The notes: generated from the letters alone by a model not told the origin. A DNA stretch of 64,000 nt from Todiramphus chloris collaris (GCA_025345505.1 JANVCC010000077.1:7322414-7386413); one strand, 5' to 3'. Counted from the first letter of the stretch, positions 14,738 through 28,654 are shown. A program made the numbers and translations.

Positions 14738-14790
14738 GGCAAGTTGGGATTAATTAAGAAGGCGGGCAAGTTGGGATTAATTAAAAAGGC
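14738..14790 (+). repeat. Two-copy tandem duplication, period 27
   Basis: A 26-nt unit starting GGCAAGTTGGGATTAATTAA and ending AAGGC occurs at 14738-14763 and 14765-14790 with one substitution (G to A). The near identity points to a recent duplication. Confidence 0.9.
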
Positions 14791-14867
14791 TTGTCTGTAA
14801 AGCAGCAGGGATTTGTATGAGCTTAAAGGTGAAATCTTGCATATAAAAGCAAAATACTTCCAAAGTA

Positions 14868-14930
14868 GATCTGTATATGTGTGTGAGTGTATGTACCTAC
14901 CTGTATATGTATGTATGTGTATACAAATAT
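14868..14930 (+). repeat. Degenerate GTAT/TG microsatellite
   Basis: A run of TG, TGTA and TATG words interrupted by ACCTACC. It is an imperfect simple repeat. Confidence 0.65.
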
Positions 14931-15857
14931 ACTTGAAAAGAGAAATTTCTGGAGTCTACATGAAGGTCCAGATTCAATGCTGTTGGTTCTTTGACTTGCT
15001 TGCAGTACTCATGTAGCTGCTTCATTCCCCTGTCTGGGGCTAGTGGCTCTAATCATTGTGCTGCTAAATGAGAGTGGGAAGGAGAAGGAGGAAGAGTTTC
15101 ATTTTCTCCTCATGTGCTCATATTTTACAATAAAATCACTGCCACTGTGGTTCTGTGAGCTGCGTTCCCAGATTGCTTATTAGTATCTCTGAGGAATTAG
15201 GTAGATTCATATGTCAGGGCAGACATGACATTCAACTTTATCCAACCAATTATGTCCTTTAATGAATGCCTGGAAGCATAGCTGTTGAAGAAGTCATGAG
15301 CTGCAATGTGGATAAAAATAAGGTGGCTGCTAATTATAGTTGTCTGCAGAACTGGACAGCAAGGCTAAGCATTTTGAGTTACAATCTAGGCTTTATGTAT
15401 ACTGCTTTTATCCTGCTTCAGCCCACAAGCTGCTCTGTTCCTTCTTTTGCCCCCAGATTTCTGTCTGGTGTTACCAGCCAGTGACTGGAACTGCTGGCTG
15501 TTGACATCTCTGCAAAGGGTTCATCCCCAGCCCTTGCAGGATGGCTACACTAGTCCAGGTACACTATTTTAGGGGCAGAGGAATCAGTGGTTGCAGCGAC
15601 CTAAAAGATGTGTGAAAACATAATATAATGCTTCTGTTTTTTAAATCATTGCAGTAAAATAAAGCCTTGGCTACCTATATGTGTCAAAGACATAGTTCTA
15701 CATTATTATGCTGAGAGACATTTTATGTGGAGGAGGTGCCATGTGTTTAAAAATAAAACCCAAAACGAAACCCAAAGAGAACAAAAAATAACCTCAAAAC
15801 TCTGCAAACAGCTCTAGCAGAAAAGTTTGAGCACTTTTCTTTTTTAAAAAGCATGCC

Positions 15858-16343
15858 TGTCCTGATTTTGCTGGGATAGAATCCTAGGCCAGCCATGGTC
15901 TGCAGGCTGTTAGAAGTTTAGAGGCATCTGGGAGCTTAAGCAAGGAGGGGTAGCTGGCCTGACCTGGCTCACAGGTGTATGTATCCCATAGCATAACTGT
16001 CATGCTCATTATAAAGGGTGAAGTTTGCCAAGGACAGGGACTACTGCTCTTCTTCTCCCTCCTCCTGCTGCTTCTCCTCCTGGAGAGGCTTGCTTCCCAT
16101 TCTGCTCCCAAGGACTTCTTTCATGCTTATTGCTATTTGCCATCAATTCACTGGGCCAAGTATAACTTCACTATACTTTATATTGGCATTAGTATTAATA
16201 CTAGTTTTGTTGTTTCATTAAATCTATTTTTATTTCAACCTATGTGTCTCCTCTTCATTTCCTGATCCCTCTTCTCTACTGGGGAGGGGCCACTGACTGG
16301 TAAAGCAACTGCTATAGTTTAGCCTCAGATACAGCTAAACACA
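15858..16343 (+). mobile_element. Solo LTR of an avian endogenous retrovirus, + orientation
   Basis: Starts TGTCCTGATTTTGCTGGGAT, the typical 5' end of a common avian LTR group, and ends near TAAACACA. A TATA-like word, TTATAAAG, lies at 16009-16016. An ATTAAA polyadenylation signal follows in TTTCATTAAATCT near 16215-16227, and a CTGGGGAGGGG stretch lies close to the end. The last two landmarks are shared in order with the LTR at 51149-51893, so the families look related. No internal retroviral genes flank it, so it is a solo LTR. I could not find a convincing target duplication, so the borders are estimates. It is old, with no coding capacity. Confidence 0.72.
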
Positions 16344-19300
16344 GATGATACCTTAATGACTTTGTATATATGACTTAGATAAAGGAATCTTTAGTGTACT
16401 CTTATGCCGTAGTCACTCAGCCAAAAGAGCTGCTATCTCCACTTCCTTTTCTTTTTTGTGCTCTTTGTAGGTACAGAAAGTGTAATGTTTTTACCGTGGA
16501 CTTCACAAGCAAATGTCTTCTTAGTAGGCTCTTATTTTTTTCTAGTGACTCAAACAGCAGTCTTTGTTCATGTTCCAGTTTAATCTTTTGTATTCTGTTT
16601 CCTGGATATGGCTTTGCCTGTCTCCTGTGTGTGATACTATTTCTGCCTGACCGCTTCTGGAAATCCCACATCTGGATTACTGCCTGATCTCTGGAAATCC
16701 CACGCTGTAGGATCATTTATCTTTTTGTTCTTTGTTTCCTGGCTGTATCCCACTGGTAACACATAGTCTGCTGCTTGTTCTTCTCCAATGGAATATTAAA
16801 ATTGTTGTCCTTCTAAGTGCATGATTTTGCGGGCTAAATTACTCCATGTCATCTCTCTGCTGTTAGTTAAGCATTAGCATCACCTTGCTGTTTGCATGGA
16901 GTGCGTTCATCACTAACAGTAGGAACAACTTTGTGCCATCAGTAAATTGCACTGGCATGTGCCATCATTAAGTATCTTTATTTAAGGTCGGCTTTTGACT
17001 ACCTCTGCTATCCAATGTTAATCTCCACATAGATTTTTTTTCTTATGGGCAACCAGTTGTCTCCTTTCTGCCCAGCTTGTTACTTGCGCTATGGTTCTCA
17101 TATTAACTTAGTCTCAAGGTTTAACTAATTGCACAGCTTCTTATTGAGTCTTCGTATAATGGTAATTTTCTTCATAGTGGCTTTATTGAAGATAAAGTGT
17201 GTGATGTTAATAAATTTATGATGCATTTTATTCCACTTTCCCCTCACATCCATATTTTTAGATTAAACTGTGAATACAGAATAATGAGAAGCTAGACTAA
17301 TAGGTTCTATTAATTCTGAGCAATTCCTTCCGTTTTTGCATTAAATTTAGGTACAATATTTGCTAGAATATGACAAATGATATTATTTAATATATTTAAT
17401 AAAGTGCCTACTGCTTAACTTGCAAGTTAATGTCTTCAGTCTTTTGTTTCCCTGTGTACTTGCATAGAGATTCTTGTCTCTATTCTGGTAGGACAATAAG
17501 TTCTTTGAAATATATTACTTCTAAAATTGTGGTATTATCCAATTTTTATGCGCTTACTTCCATGAGCAGTCTTGCTTTTGCAATATAATACTTTACATCA
17601 TCATTACCCTGAGTGAAAACTGTTGAACTCTTATTTTGTATTGTATTATCTTTAATATCTGTTGTCTCGTGCTTCCTGATGTTTTTGCCAGTTGTTTGAC
17701 AAGTTGGCAATACATACACGCTCGTGCAAACACATGATGTACAAAATTTTCCTTGGATAAGGACATTATTTTCTAACATTTGGACAAGAATTAGTTCTTC
17801 TAGGGTTATGTTTTTTTAAGCTTTGTTTTAAAGTTTTGGTTTTATGGTTGTTTGCCTTGTCATGTGTAATGTTTCTTAAAAGAAGTAAGTGGAATTAGAA
17901 CAGAAGGTAATTCTGACAAAGTTACAGATTATAATCACAGCAACCTGGTTTATCTTTTAAGACGTAATTAGATATTAAGTAATTCAAGGCTTGTTTACAG
18001 TTTTTAATTAGATATGATGATTTTAGTCTCACTTGGAATTTGGACAGCATTTTAATTCTGACTTGAATTTCCACCTCAAAGTATTTTTCATGTTGGCTGG
18101 AAGGTAAATAGCACAAGGTTCATCTCCATTGCTCCATAAATTGTAGTTAATTAAAATGGAAAATTACTACTAGAAATACACACGTTCCATGTTGCTTCAC
18201 TGTTTGCTTCCTATCAATTATCTTAATTATTAATTGCATAAATGGAAGTATGAAACTGTGAAATACTTCATAAGATGCTATGAAGTGAATAAATACTAGC
18301 AGGCACTTGGAGAGCAAGTTCTAATTGGCAATAACAAAGAAATAATATCTACTTACAACAGGTTTATGATCCCATGGCATGTATTTTCCAAAGTAGTTTG
18401 TAAAGATGAATTATTTCTGTGCTTGTCTAGTTATTAATCAGTGAATTTGACTAATCTTCATCTCAGATTACAGCTGGAGTGCTCATGAGCATGTGCAGCT
18501 GCTTTGGCTTTTCTGTTATGTCCATATGGATACTCAAACTGATGCTGGTATGTCATGTGTGTATTTAACACTCTTCTATCTTCTCTGCTTTTTCCCTGCC
18601 CTAGAAAAGTAGTAGTCGCTGATGGAAAATTTACATGGAAATATCTGAGATTTAAGGATCATATATACTGCTGAAAATGTGTTAATTTGTTATTACACTT
18701 GGTACTTAAGAGTAATTGCACAATTTGCCCAATAGGAAAAGGTTTGGCGTTGTTATATGCTCCAGTAATGGTCCTATTGAGCATTTATGCACCTGTTAAC
18801 ATCTTATTTAGTATCTCTGGTGATATGTTGTCAAAATAAGTATCTGTATTGGATTTGTGTGGTGGAGGAGAGATTTATAATGAACTGTATGATTTTTACC
18901 AAACCCATCCCTGAGCAGCAATAATGTTTATAGAGAAGGTATTAAAGCATGGATGTATACAACAGTACTGATCACAAACATGATTTTCATGAACATTGCT
19001 CTCCTGAAAAATATTTGCATAATCTATCCACACCTCAGTACACCCAGCACAGTTTTCAAGATAGGTTCTCTTGTGTTTACTCGCAGATCATTCAAAAAAT
19101 CCCACAACAAGCCAATCTGCTCTGCAATCCAAAGAAAGTGACACTGTTTCAGTTGGTTTATATTTCAGTCTCCATTTCTTGTCAAAAGCAAAGAGATACA
19201 GCTTACTACTACAGAAGGAATCCTCCACCCAGACTTGTAAGAAGAAAACAAATCAGCTTTGGAGAGTTCTAAAAATTTGCTGTTGATGCTCGTTAACCGT

Positions 19301-19410
19301 GACACTTAAGATCAGTAGATTAAGGGAACTTTGAAGGGAATGGAAGCATCTAACTAGAAAAAGATGGCAGACATAGCAGATAAGCCCAGTATAAAAACTT
19401 TAAATCTTCT

Positions 19411-19553
19411 GGGTTTTATGGTTGGTTTTATTTGCTTGGGGTTGTTTTGTGGTGGTGGTTTGTTGTGGTTTGTTTTGTGGTTTTTTTGTTGGGGTTTTTT
19501 TTTTGGTTTGTTGTGGGTTTGGTTTTTTTTTTTTTAATGTTGTTGTTGTTGTT
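19411..19553 (+). repeat. T/G-only low-complexity tract
   Basis: About 140 bases almost without A or C on the + strand, made of GTTTT, GGTTT and GTT words and ending in (GTT)n. It explains the long overlapping shadow frames here. Confidence 0.8.
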
Positions 19554-22500
19554 TGTGCTTGGTTCAATAGTGATGTCATGACTTCTTCTAAGATGTCTGT
19601 CATTCAGATATTTTTACCTCGTTTTTAAAGGGAGAAACCCCCTAGGCAGTGGAAGGAAGACCAGGATATTATGCTTTTCATCTGTGAAAGCTGACTACTT
19701 CTACTGGATGCATGAGCAAGGGAATAGCTGTTCTGGTAACTGGGAAATAATTACAGCAGCTGAGCTTTCACATCTTTTTGAATAGAGGGCTCTCTGAAAA
19801 CATCTGGATTTATTCTCATCAGATCTTTGATTTGATAAGTAACCCTTCATGATCAATTTAATAAAATATTATCCATAATGTCCATCTTTGTCCTGAGACG
19901 AGAGGGTTAGGCTGACTGCTGACTCTACCTTTTTGCTTTAATTAGGAAGAGTGACTTCCCTTTCTGCATCCTCAGGGGGTAATTTGCCTGATTATGTGCT
20001 GGGTTTTTTTTCCCTTTGCAACATGCTTCCCATGCAGAAATCCCTGTTTGCAATACCAGTGCTGTAGAGAGAATGCATACTATCCCTGCTAAGCGTTGCC
20101 ATGCTGAGCTGGAATCAACAGCTCTTCCAAAGCTTGCAGCCTGTAAGTGGTCTGTGACTCTTTACACTAAACAGCCCCAAACGGATCATACTTCAAGATC
20201 TCGGTAACCTTATTTTATAGTGAAGTTTATCTTAGAATTATTTTAACCTTGTAATTTGTTAGGAAGGCTTCGGTATTGAAGTGAGAAAAGCAAAGACTGT
20301 GCAGACAGATGTCAGATGTGGCAACACGTACTAGATGCTGTGTTTGGCATTTCTTTCCATCTTGACCCAGGTAGATCCTGGAGATGGGAATTTTCTGCTC
20401 TTGTCTATGCAACAGGAGTGCAACTGGGACTTGTCAATAGAAACCTAAACTATGCCATCCATCCTCTAGTAACCTTTTGTTAATTTGTCTTTGACATTGT
20501 TGCTTTTTGAACAGAATTATGCTTCAGGTTGTTTTTTATCTTATGCCTTCACTGTTGATTCTGCGGCTCCCTTGAAATTTCTTTTTTCTCTTGCTGCTCA
20601 TGATAGAAGTCTCTCTTGACTTCAGAGTCCCAATTAGTTCTCCTGCTCTTTCAGCGCCTCGTTGAATTATTTTCCTTACCAAGGCTTACAGAAATAATCT
20701 GTTCTTTTTTAGCTGTCATTTCCTACTTGATTGCTTGTCTGCAAACTGTCTCTTGCTGCTGATTTTAAAATATGTTCTTCCAACTCAGCCTGTTTTATTT
20801 TTTAAAATAATATTGTCCATTCATATGCCTAGGTAGTCAAACAGTTTTAAAACTCTCTGTAACTCCAGATGTCTAACAGTTGACTTATGTACTTATAATT
20901 TCTTGCAAATCTCTCAGACAGCATTAAGATAGAGTCTTAGGGTATTATTTTACCTGTAAATTAATCCAACTCTTACAGTTTTAAGGTAACACAATAGTTT
21001 TTATTGTCTCATTAAGCTATTATGAGCAAATCAACGGTTCAGGTCAAAAATCTGCAAGTAGACCTAGGAAAAATTAGTCTTTCAGATATTCTTTTCTTAA
21101 AAGAAAGTCTTCAACAACGGTGCTAACCAGTAGTTATGACATTTTTCACTGAAATTGTAAGCCATATAATCCGAATTGTTGTGAACCATTTGTGTTGCCA
21201 TTGCAGCTTTTAAATTTAATAATGTTAAATGAGTGGTGTATTTTGGCTGCCTTGGAGTGTAATGTGCCAATACAGTTTTGCAGTGCTTCTGTGGACTACC
21301 TGTTACTGAATATTTGAATGTCTGAATTCTGATGAATTTCCAAAAGCTCATATGTGTAAAAACCTCTGGTACCGTGCGTCCTGTTGATCAGTAAGCATAT
21401 TTTCCAGAGCCTGTCAACTGAGGTCAAGAATGTATTCTATTGAGTCTATGATTCTATTGAGTACCAACCATTCTAGTACAGCGTAATTTCTCCAGAAAAT
21501 AATGTTTTAACATCTGGGATATGTTAGAGTGTTTCTTGGTTTGGTTTGGTATTTTTTTTTTTTGTAACTGATTCTAAAATAATTTCTGTTTTTTCGAATA
21601 GCTTAAATTTCACATGACAGTTGGGTCACATTCCATATTCAGTGTATCAATGAAAAAGTACTTTCAGAACATGTCATGGCATTCAGGATTATTTGAACTT
21701 TAACATATATGGGCTAGGCTTTGTATGGATAATTTGTCTGTAAGCTATATCTCCTTTCCACACTGTGATTTATATTTTTCCTTTCATTCTCTAATGAAGC
21801 ACCTTGGCCTTCTGCGTTGTTGCAATGTTTTAGAATGCTCAGTGTTGAGTCTTTAAAGATCTTCCTAAAACACTAAAATATGAATGTGGCAAACTTGGAA
21901 TTGAGGTACACTTTAATTTTAAGATCAGTCTGTTGAAGAGGACTCTAGTCAACTATATTCATAAGAGACATGGCTCTGCATTCCCATCTTGTCCATCATC
22001 AGGGGCTGTTTATAAAAAGAATTTAACAGTTTTGCAGAAATTTATGCAAGGTAACCTGTGACCTGACAGTACATAGTCACCCTGTTTTATGCTGGAAGGA
22101 ACAGCACTTGTCTTCTTCAGAGCTTCCTTATGACTTATTCATATGTCCCCATTTTCACTTGTGTCAACATATTAAGTGCATTACTAAAGAGGGTTCTTAC
22201 CTATTGTGAAGCAGGCAGATGTTACTGACTTCATTTGAGCTGTTACCTTATCTAGTATATACAGCAAATGTATCAATCTTTTATGTGGACTAAGCTGCTG
22301 TGTGATGCTGAGGAAAGCCATGCACTTGTAGGTGAATAGCAGAGGTCTGAATCGCTGTACATGGCATGGAAAAACAGAATTAGGGAGACTATAGGAAACT
22401 ACTAATCTATACAAATGCATAATCATTCTGAAAGCTTACTAAAAATGTTTCCTGCCCCCTCCTCAGTTATGTATTGTCTGCTTAGTAGCTTAAATCTACT

Positions 22501-24119
22501 TCTGAAGATTGATTCTTTGTCTTATTTTTATTTGCAATTTAGCCACTCAAGTAATTCAGCCTAATTCTCCAGTTTTCTCAGTTGCTACCTAAAGGATCCC
22601 TCTTTACTCATTTGGCATGTGCAAATTTTATGTCATTATACCACTCTTTTCTAATGAGTGGCAGAAATATTAATGAGAAGAATGTTCAGAACTACAGCTC
22701 AAAAGCTGAGCTGTGCCCTGGTTTGCCCCTAAGACCCAATCCTGTATACCTGCAAGAGGTAACGTACTCAGGGTGTTGCTGGGTGTGGGGAGAAGGAAGG
22801 GTGGCTCTGTGTGGACATCATAATCTACAGAGAATACATATTAAGGCTGGTGTTCTGTAGATTGTCTGGAAGGAAAAAGCTCACTTGTGCAAGTACCTGC
22901 CAGACTTGGTCCTCTTCCACACAGCAATCTCAGACTAAATATTCTCAAGTGAGGTTTTTTGTTATGTGAAGAGTGTATATGTTCTTCTGTGACTGGTTTG
23001 GTTTGTTTTGGGTTTTTATTTTTGATCATTATATTGTTGTTTCAATCACAATCTAGTATTTGTATCTTCTTTGTAACAACAGGTAATGCTTGCAGATTTA
23101 TACCAAAGTAACTGAGACAAGGACTATGTCCATTTTTTCATCTTGGTAGAATTTTTAGATCTCCTCAAGTTTTTGAGATAGTACAAGGTATGTATTGAAA
23201 TTCAAGAAACAGGAGTAAATACTTCCAATAAAGCTCACTAACCAACTGAAAGCTTTTCAGAGCTGCCATGTCAGTTTAAATTCCCTAAAAGTATCATATA
23301 TAAAATGGATTTGCAGACTAAGAAATTCTATGAATCAGAACACTTGGATCCTTAGGCTGATTCAAGAAAAAGCATTTTAAAATGTAAAGGGATTAAAACC
23401 TTGTATTCCCAATGACTTTGTAAGCAAAGATTTAGCTTATTTTCTAACTAAGTGCAAAAGCTGACATTAGGCTGGCAATTCCCAAAATCCAGGCCGAAGA
23501 AGCCATCTCTATCTTGTATTTAGAGATCATTTACAGACTTGGTGTTTAAAAAGTGTCTATTTCATTAAATAGGTTCTTTGAAAGGAAGAAAATGAGACCG
23601 AATCAAACTGAAGTAGAGTGTCTCCCCTGGTCAGGAGACATTGTGCCTTGTTCTGCCTCTGCTGGCTGGTGATGCAGCGTTTTACACAGCCTGGTGCATA
23701 TCTAGCATCTATATTTGGGGAATGCACCTGCTAAAGCAGAAATGCAGGTGTGAATTTTATGAACATTGGACAAAAGGGAGCAAATTCACTAATGAAAATA
23801 GATTTCTTTTCACAAGTATATAATTTATTTACTCAATATGCTTTATTTACCTTAATATATATATATAGTCACTGGAACTAAGCTAGCACATGGTTTGCTC
23901 AACACTTTTTCCCCCCCTTTTGTTTCTTCCCTAAACAATTTATTTATCAAAATGGTAGTATTTTTAAATCCTAAGTCTTAAACTTTTGTCTCTTAAATAA
24001 ATAAATTATCAGCTTCCTAAGTGTGTATCTTGTGATGCTGTAAAACATGCCTGGTTTTGGAGTAATTTCCCTCTCTGGAATTTTCTGTGGGTGTTTTTTT
24101 CTGTTTGATCCAGAGAAGC

Positions 24120-24255
24120 GTGATGGTTCAATGGTTTGGTGGGTTTTTGGTGTTTTTTTTCTTTTTGTGTGTGTGTGTGTGTGTGTGTGGTGGGCTTTTT
24201 GTTGTTGTTTTGTTTTGTGTTTTTTTGTTTGTTTGTTTGTTGTTTTTTTTTTTTT
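24120..24255 (+). repeat. T/G-rich tract with (TG)n core
   Basis: Contains about 12 TG units at 24166-24189, followed by GTTT repeats and a T13 run. Simple repeat cluster with no coding content. Confidence 0.85.
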
Positions 24256-27191
24256 GCGATAACCCTTCAGCTTCCTTACTGAAAAAGATGAGGTAAAATT
24301 AGTTTGAGTTTTGCTTTAACAATAAGGTGTTCCAGTTTAATGACCTACTAACAGTCCTGTGCAGGATGCTGTCCTCAGAGGGTTGAGGTCAGGAGTGATT
24401 GAAGCTGACTGGTGATTTACGAGCACCTTCTGGTGACTACTCAAAGACAAAAAAAAAAAAAGCTTGCTTTGGCCATGAGGTGCATGTTTAGAAATGTATC
24501 CAGAAATATATCCTGAAAAAAGATCTGATATATTTTGTACAGGACAACAAACTGGGATATTTTTTTTCTTTTTAGCCTTTCTGCTGTAGAACCTGTCCCT
24601 CTCCTTCCTACCCCTCCCTCTCTTAATCTCTTTTGTTGTTTGTAAGTATTGCTGAACAGATGCTTACGCTAGATGAGATCTCACAAAAGAGTAGCAATAA
24701 CAAAAACTGTCAGGAGCTGAGGTTCAGCTGTGGTCTGAAGTGATATAGCTTTCCTTCCCAAGTGCACTGAATATTCTTTTGTTTGTATCTCCACTTGTAC
24801 TTGTTTCAATTCGTAACATTTTGGTTCTGGCAAGAGGTTAGTTTGGAAACAGTCACTTGTTGAAAGCAGCCTATGTTGCAAAATACACTGCAAAAGTATT
24901 GGAAAGATTTAAGGTCAATTACAAGTTTAAAGAAAGGTTAAGTTTCCCTTCCTGTGACTTATTGCTGATACTAGGCTTGCATGGATTCATCCTTGGATTT
25001 ATTTTCTTTAGAAGACAAATTATTTTTGTATTGATAAACACTGAGTCAGTTTTGCCTCAATGTTAGCTGATTGATAGGAACTTCAGAGTCTTGAGTTGTC
25101 TAAGATAGTAGCACAAATGGCAAATTCCAGTCCACAAATTATGAGCTGAATAAAAGCAATACTAAGAATTGATTTTGTTGTTATGAGGAGTTTCTTTTGA
25201 TTTGGATTCTAAACCGGTTTTGAAACTCTGGATGAATACTGCTTTCAGACCATGCTGGTAACATAGACCTTTTCAAGGAATATTTGCTGAGTTTTCTTTT
25301 GTCCATGAAAAAGTAAGAAGATTTATTGCAGTTTGTGTGGTTTTCTAGGATTTAGAGGAATTAGATTTGTTAGTTTGTCATATCTGCTCACTTATTTTTA
25401 CCTGTAGTGAAACTTGCTGAAAAGCAGAGTTAAGCATCCAAAACTTAAAAAAATATCTTTAGTCCTAATTAAAACCAAACACAGATTTTGCAATATTCAT
25501 GGTGTAGAAGGTACTGCTTACATCAGTGCATGCTTGTTGTTGGGAGTAGTGACCTGGAAAGGTGCTCCAGGAACCATCTAGTACAGCAGGTAAGGTCATG
25601 TAGGCATATTTTCTTTAAACAGCATTGGGCTTGATTGTCATCCTTGATGCAATTATAATCTTCCTTCAAATAAATACTTCCCTTTCAGATGTCTGTCCCT
25701 TCTTTGTGCAAACCATTCACTTCTTTTTGACTTTACCATGTATTCAAGTTTTGTTGAAGCCAGTCAAATAAAGCAATAGTTACTCTCTCTGATGTAGCTT
25801 TCAAAGGCTTTTTTGTAGAATCTCTATTGGTGCTGGGAAATTTACTCTGTTACATGACTTGTTCACTGAGGTGACCAGGGCAATTTAGAGTTCTCATTTT
25901 AATATATGAAAAGAAACAACTAAATGACAGTTGGAGCACTTAAATGCTTACAGGCATGCTGGATGGCACATTTGTAAGTTGGTATATTAAATAAATGAAA
26001 ATGTATCTCTCTTGAATGATTCTGTTTCAGTCTGCAGTTGCTGAGTTGTGGAAGCTTCTCCCACACCATGACCCATGGAGGGTTTGCTGCTAGCACTTCT
26101 CCTTCGCTGTATGATTCATGAAACCCTAGAAGGGGCAGCACCAATCCATCCTTCTCATTCTCCCTCACCATTCAACTGTTGAAGCAAGTAGTTTGCTGCT
26201 CTAGTGTTTTTTTCCTACCTGAATCATTGCTTATTCTCTAAGCCTTAGGGTCACTCCTTTTTTCTGATCCTGTTTTGGAGTGATTGCTTGCCTTGTTCCT
26301 TTTCTTCTACTTGTTTCCAATAGTCTAATTTACTGGCTATAGACTTTGCTGCATGGCTTCTTCATTAATCGATAAAGAGACTGGCTTTCAGGCACTGTGC
26401 TGTGTATTGGAAGCTCTTTGTGGAGAGGTGTAGTTTCTGTTTATACTGTCTTGATGAAGAGTGTGTCCTTAGTTCAAACACAAAGAAGAATAAATTAGAA
26501 ACAAGTGAGAAAAGATCATCAGCAGCAGCTCTGTGAGCTTTCCATAGCAGAAGTTAGATTGTCAGTGTCTGACAGGGAAGTGGATGCAGCCTGTTATTTC
26601 TGCTCATGAAATTATTTCTGAATTTCTGCTCATGAAAGATAGTCTTATACTTTCTATATCCTCTGACTGGTAAAACAAGGTAGGCTGGCTGTGTCCCTGT
26701 GTGCTGTGCTATAACCCTGTGAGGAGAGCGAGAATAAGCTTCTAAGAGTTCTGGTCTTTTAGGTGTGTATCTTTCTGGTGCACTCTGTTAAAGTGTGTTC
26801 CAAGCAGTGTTCTCCTGACCTGTATTAAAACTTGAAAACAAATTACAGCTCACTGCCTGTGTGGTGAATAAGCCCATGGAGTGTTGCACTGAAAACCTTT
26901 AGAGCTGTATCCTTCATAATTATGCTAATATGGTGCCTCATTTATAATGCTAAGCCCATATAGGACTCTGCAAATGGAATAACATGTGCAGCCTCAGCTG
27001 AGTGCTTCTCTTAGAACTACAGGAAAGTGTGTGCGTGGGTCAGTTTGCAGGATGAAACCTGTTTATTTTCCTGGGTGGGACTTTTCTGGTGTAAAGCTTT
27101 AAAAATGCATATGCCACCTTTCAGAGATTCCCATTTCACTTTTGTGTATTGGTAGTTTTTTGCTATTTTGTGCTTTGGTGCCAAAATTAGT

Positions 27192-27230
27192 AAAAAAAAA
27201 AAAACCCCAAAAAAAACAAAACAAAAAAAA
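27192..27230 (+). repeat. A-rich tract with C4 island
   Basis: A13, C4 and then AAAAC-type words. Low-complexity sequence, equivalent to the T/G tracts on the other strand. Confidence 0.75.
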
Positions 27231-27720
27231 TAGTGAGAGAGGAAATACTGGGCAAATGAAAGTATTATCATTGAAATAGCATGATTAGTTCTTGTCTTGT
27301 ATCCTTTTGTGTTTCTGTGGACAGTAAAATAACAGCAGTACCTTTCCCCAAAGCACAAATGACATTACTCAATGTAGTACAGACTAAGATTTATTTCAGA
27401 AGGATCTAAGACCTGTATAGTTTTGAAGTTGTCAGAATATTTTGCAACACCAGCTTTAGCGATGCAAAGTCATTGTGTTAATAACAGTTCAGTAAATGGG
27501 AAGCTGTGTTAGCTTGGGAAGTGATTGATATAACATACAGTTCCATGTGTCCCTGTCTTCTAACATCTCTCATCACTATCTGCAAATGAGCTCAAAGCTA
27601 AAATTACTAACAAGTTTTGGTTTCAATTTTAAGCTTTGGTATTTCATTAATTTTGGAGGTTTTACATTTGAATACAGAACAAATTGCAGGCTAAAGATAA
27701 CCTCCCTCTCCCTCCTAAGA

Positions 27721-27777
27721 AACCACCAAACCAAAAACCCCACCCAAACAAAGAAAAAAAACCCAAAACAACTCCCC
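27721..27777 (+). repeat. A/C-rich low-complexity tract
   Basis: Made of ACC, AAAC and CCCA words with an A8 run. It contains only two G's and one T, so it is strand-asymmetric. Confidence 0.7.
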
Positions 27778-28654
27778 TTTGACAATGTGTGAAACATCTG
27801 ATTCTGTGCAACTGGCAGCTGGAATAGTTAGAACTCAAAATATCCTAGTCTTTCCTTTCTGATATATCTTCATCCACTTCTAGAGGGACTGTTGGAAGCT
27901 GCTAACAGTGTTATGATTTACCCATGAATTAAAAAATGAAGCAGAAGATATGAGTGAAATGACATCTGTCACAAATTACGTGTTCTAAAATGATGGGTTT
28001 TTATTACTAGTAAAAATCTTTCATATCCCTAAACAGGAATTCCTTGTAATAATCCAGAGACTTGAATGCCATAGTTCCACTTTACAGCAAAAAGTGGGAT
28101 GTGCTTTGTGTTTAAGGCAAATGGATAATGTCCTGATAATTGCCATAGCCACAAAAGTCACAAAGTAAGTGATTATCTATATAATTATCTAAAAGATGGT
28201 ACTTGAAACCTAGTCATCAACCAGCCCTTTGAATTTATTAATCAATTTTCTTTTAAAGAACTCATCTATTCTTATCTCAACATTTGTACTGTCTGAGGTT
28301 GTATTTGGGGACTGGGACCCTCTTATGAAGCAGCATGCGTGCTGATGGGAGGTGGAAGAGAGGTAGGAGTTGGTGTTCATATAGAAGTAGGATGTGAATA
28401 CTGAATTTAAAGTCTTAAAAACAAATAATAAGTAATATAAAATAAAAAAAAAAGTGTTAGTATAATCTTAGGGATGCTAAGAGATACTTAATGTCTTTGT
28501 TTTTCTTTGGGGAGTGTGCATGTCAATGTTCACTGCATTTGGGTAATTTCAGAATTAATACAGCTAGTAGGAGCTGGTGTTCACAGCCTAGTTTACTACC
28601 AGGAGAACTCTGTCCTTAGCAAACATACAATTTGATGTTTAGGTATTAATCTAA

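Larger units (their letters stand above)
1..15857. other. Intron (presumed intron 1), 5' part, no gene seen
   Basis: AT-rich intronic DNA. Open frames on both strands are short, lack codon bias or recognisable domains, and are not bordered by convincing splice sites. Contents noted separately are a CR1 tail near 3212-3297, small tandem duplications (4824-4874, 9170-9221, 14738-14790), a G-run (10083-10103), an AAAT microsatellite near 12980 and a degenerate GTAT/TG stretch near 14870-14930. Nothing else is recognisable. The EGF1 exon that should precede the CUB exons was looked for and not found, and no CpG-rich promoter-like block is present. Confidence 0.8.
16344..28654. other. Intron (presumed intron 1), middle part, no gene seen
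   Basis: AT-rich intron sequence. All open frames are short and unremarkable. It holds T/G-rich low-complexity tracts (19411-19553, 24120-24255), their A/C counterparts (27192-27230, 27721-27777), a (TG)n at 24166-24189 and a short (AT)n near 23858. The stretch around 18120-18260 is dense in TAATTA-type words. No other structure is recognised. Confidence 0.78.

Noticed and set aside
15853..16348. Target-site duplication around the LTR at 15858-16343
   Set aside because: ATGCC on the left and GATGA on the right do not match, so no duplication is claimed.
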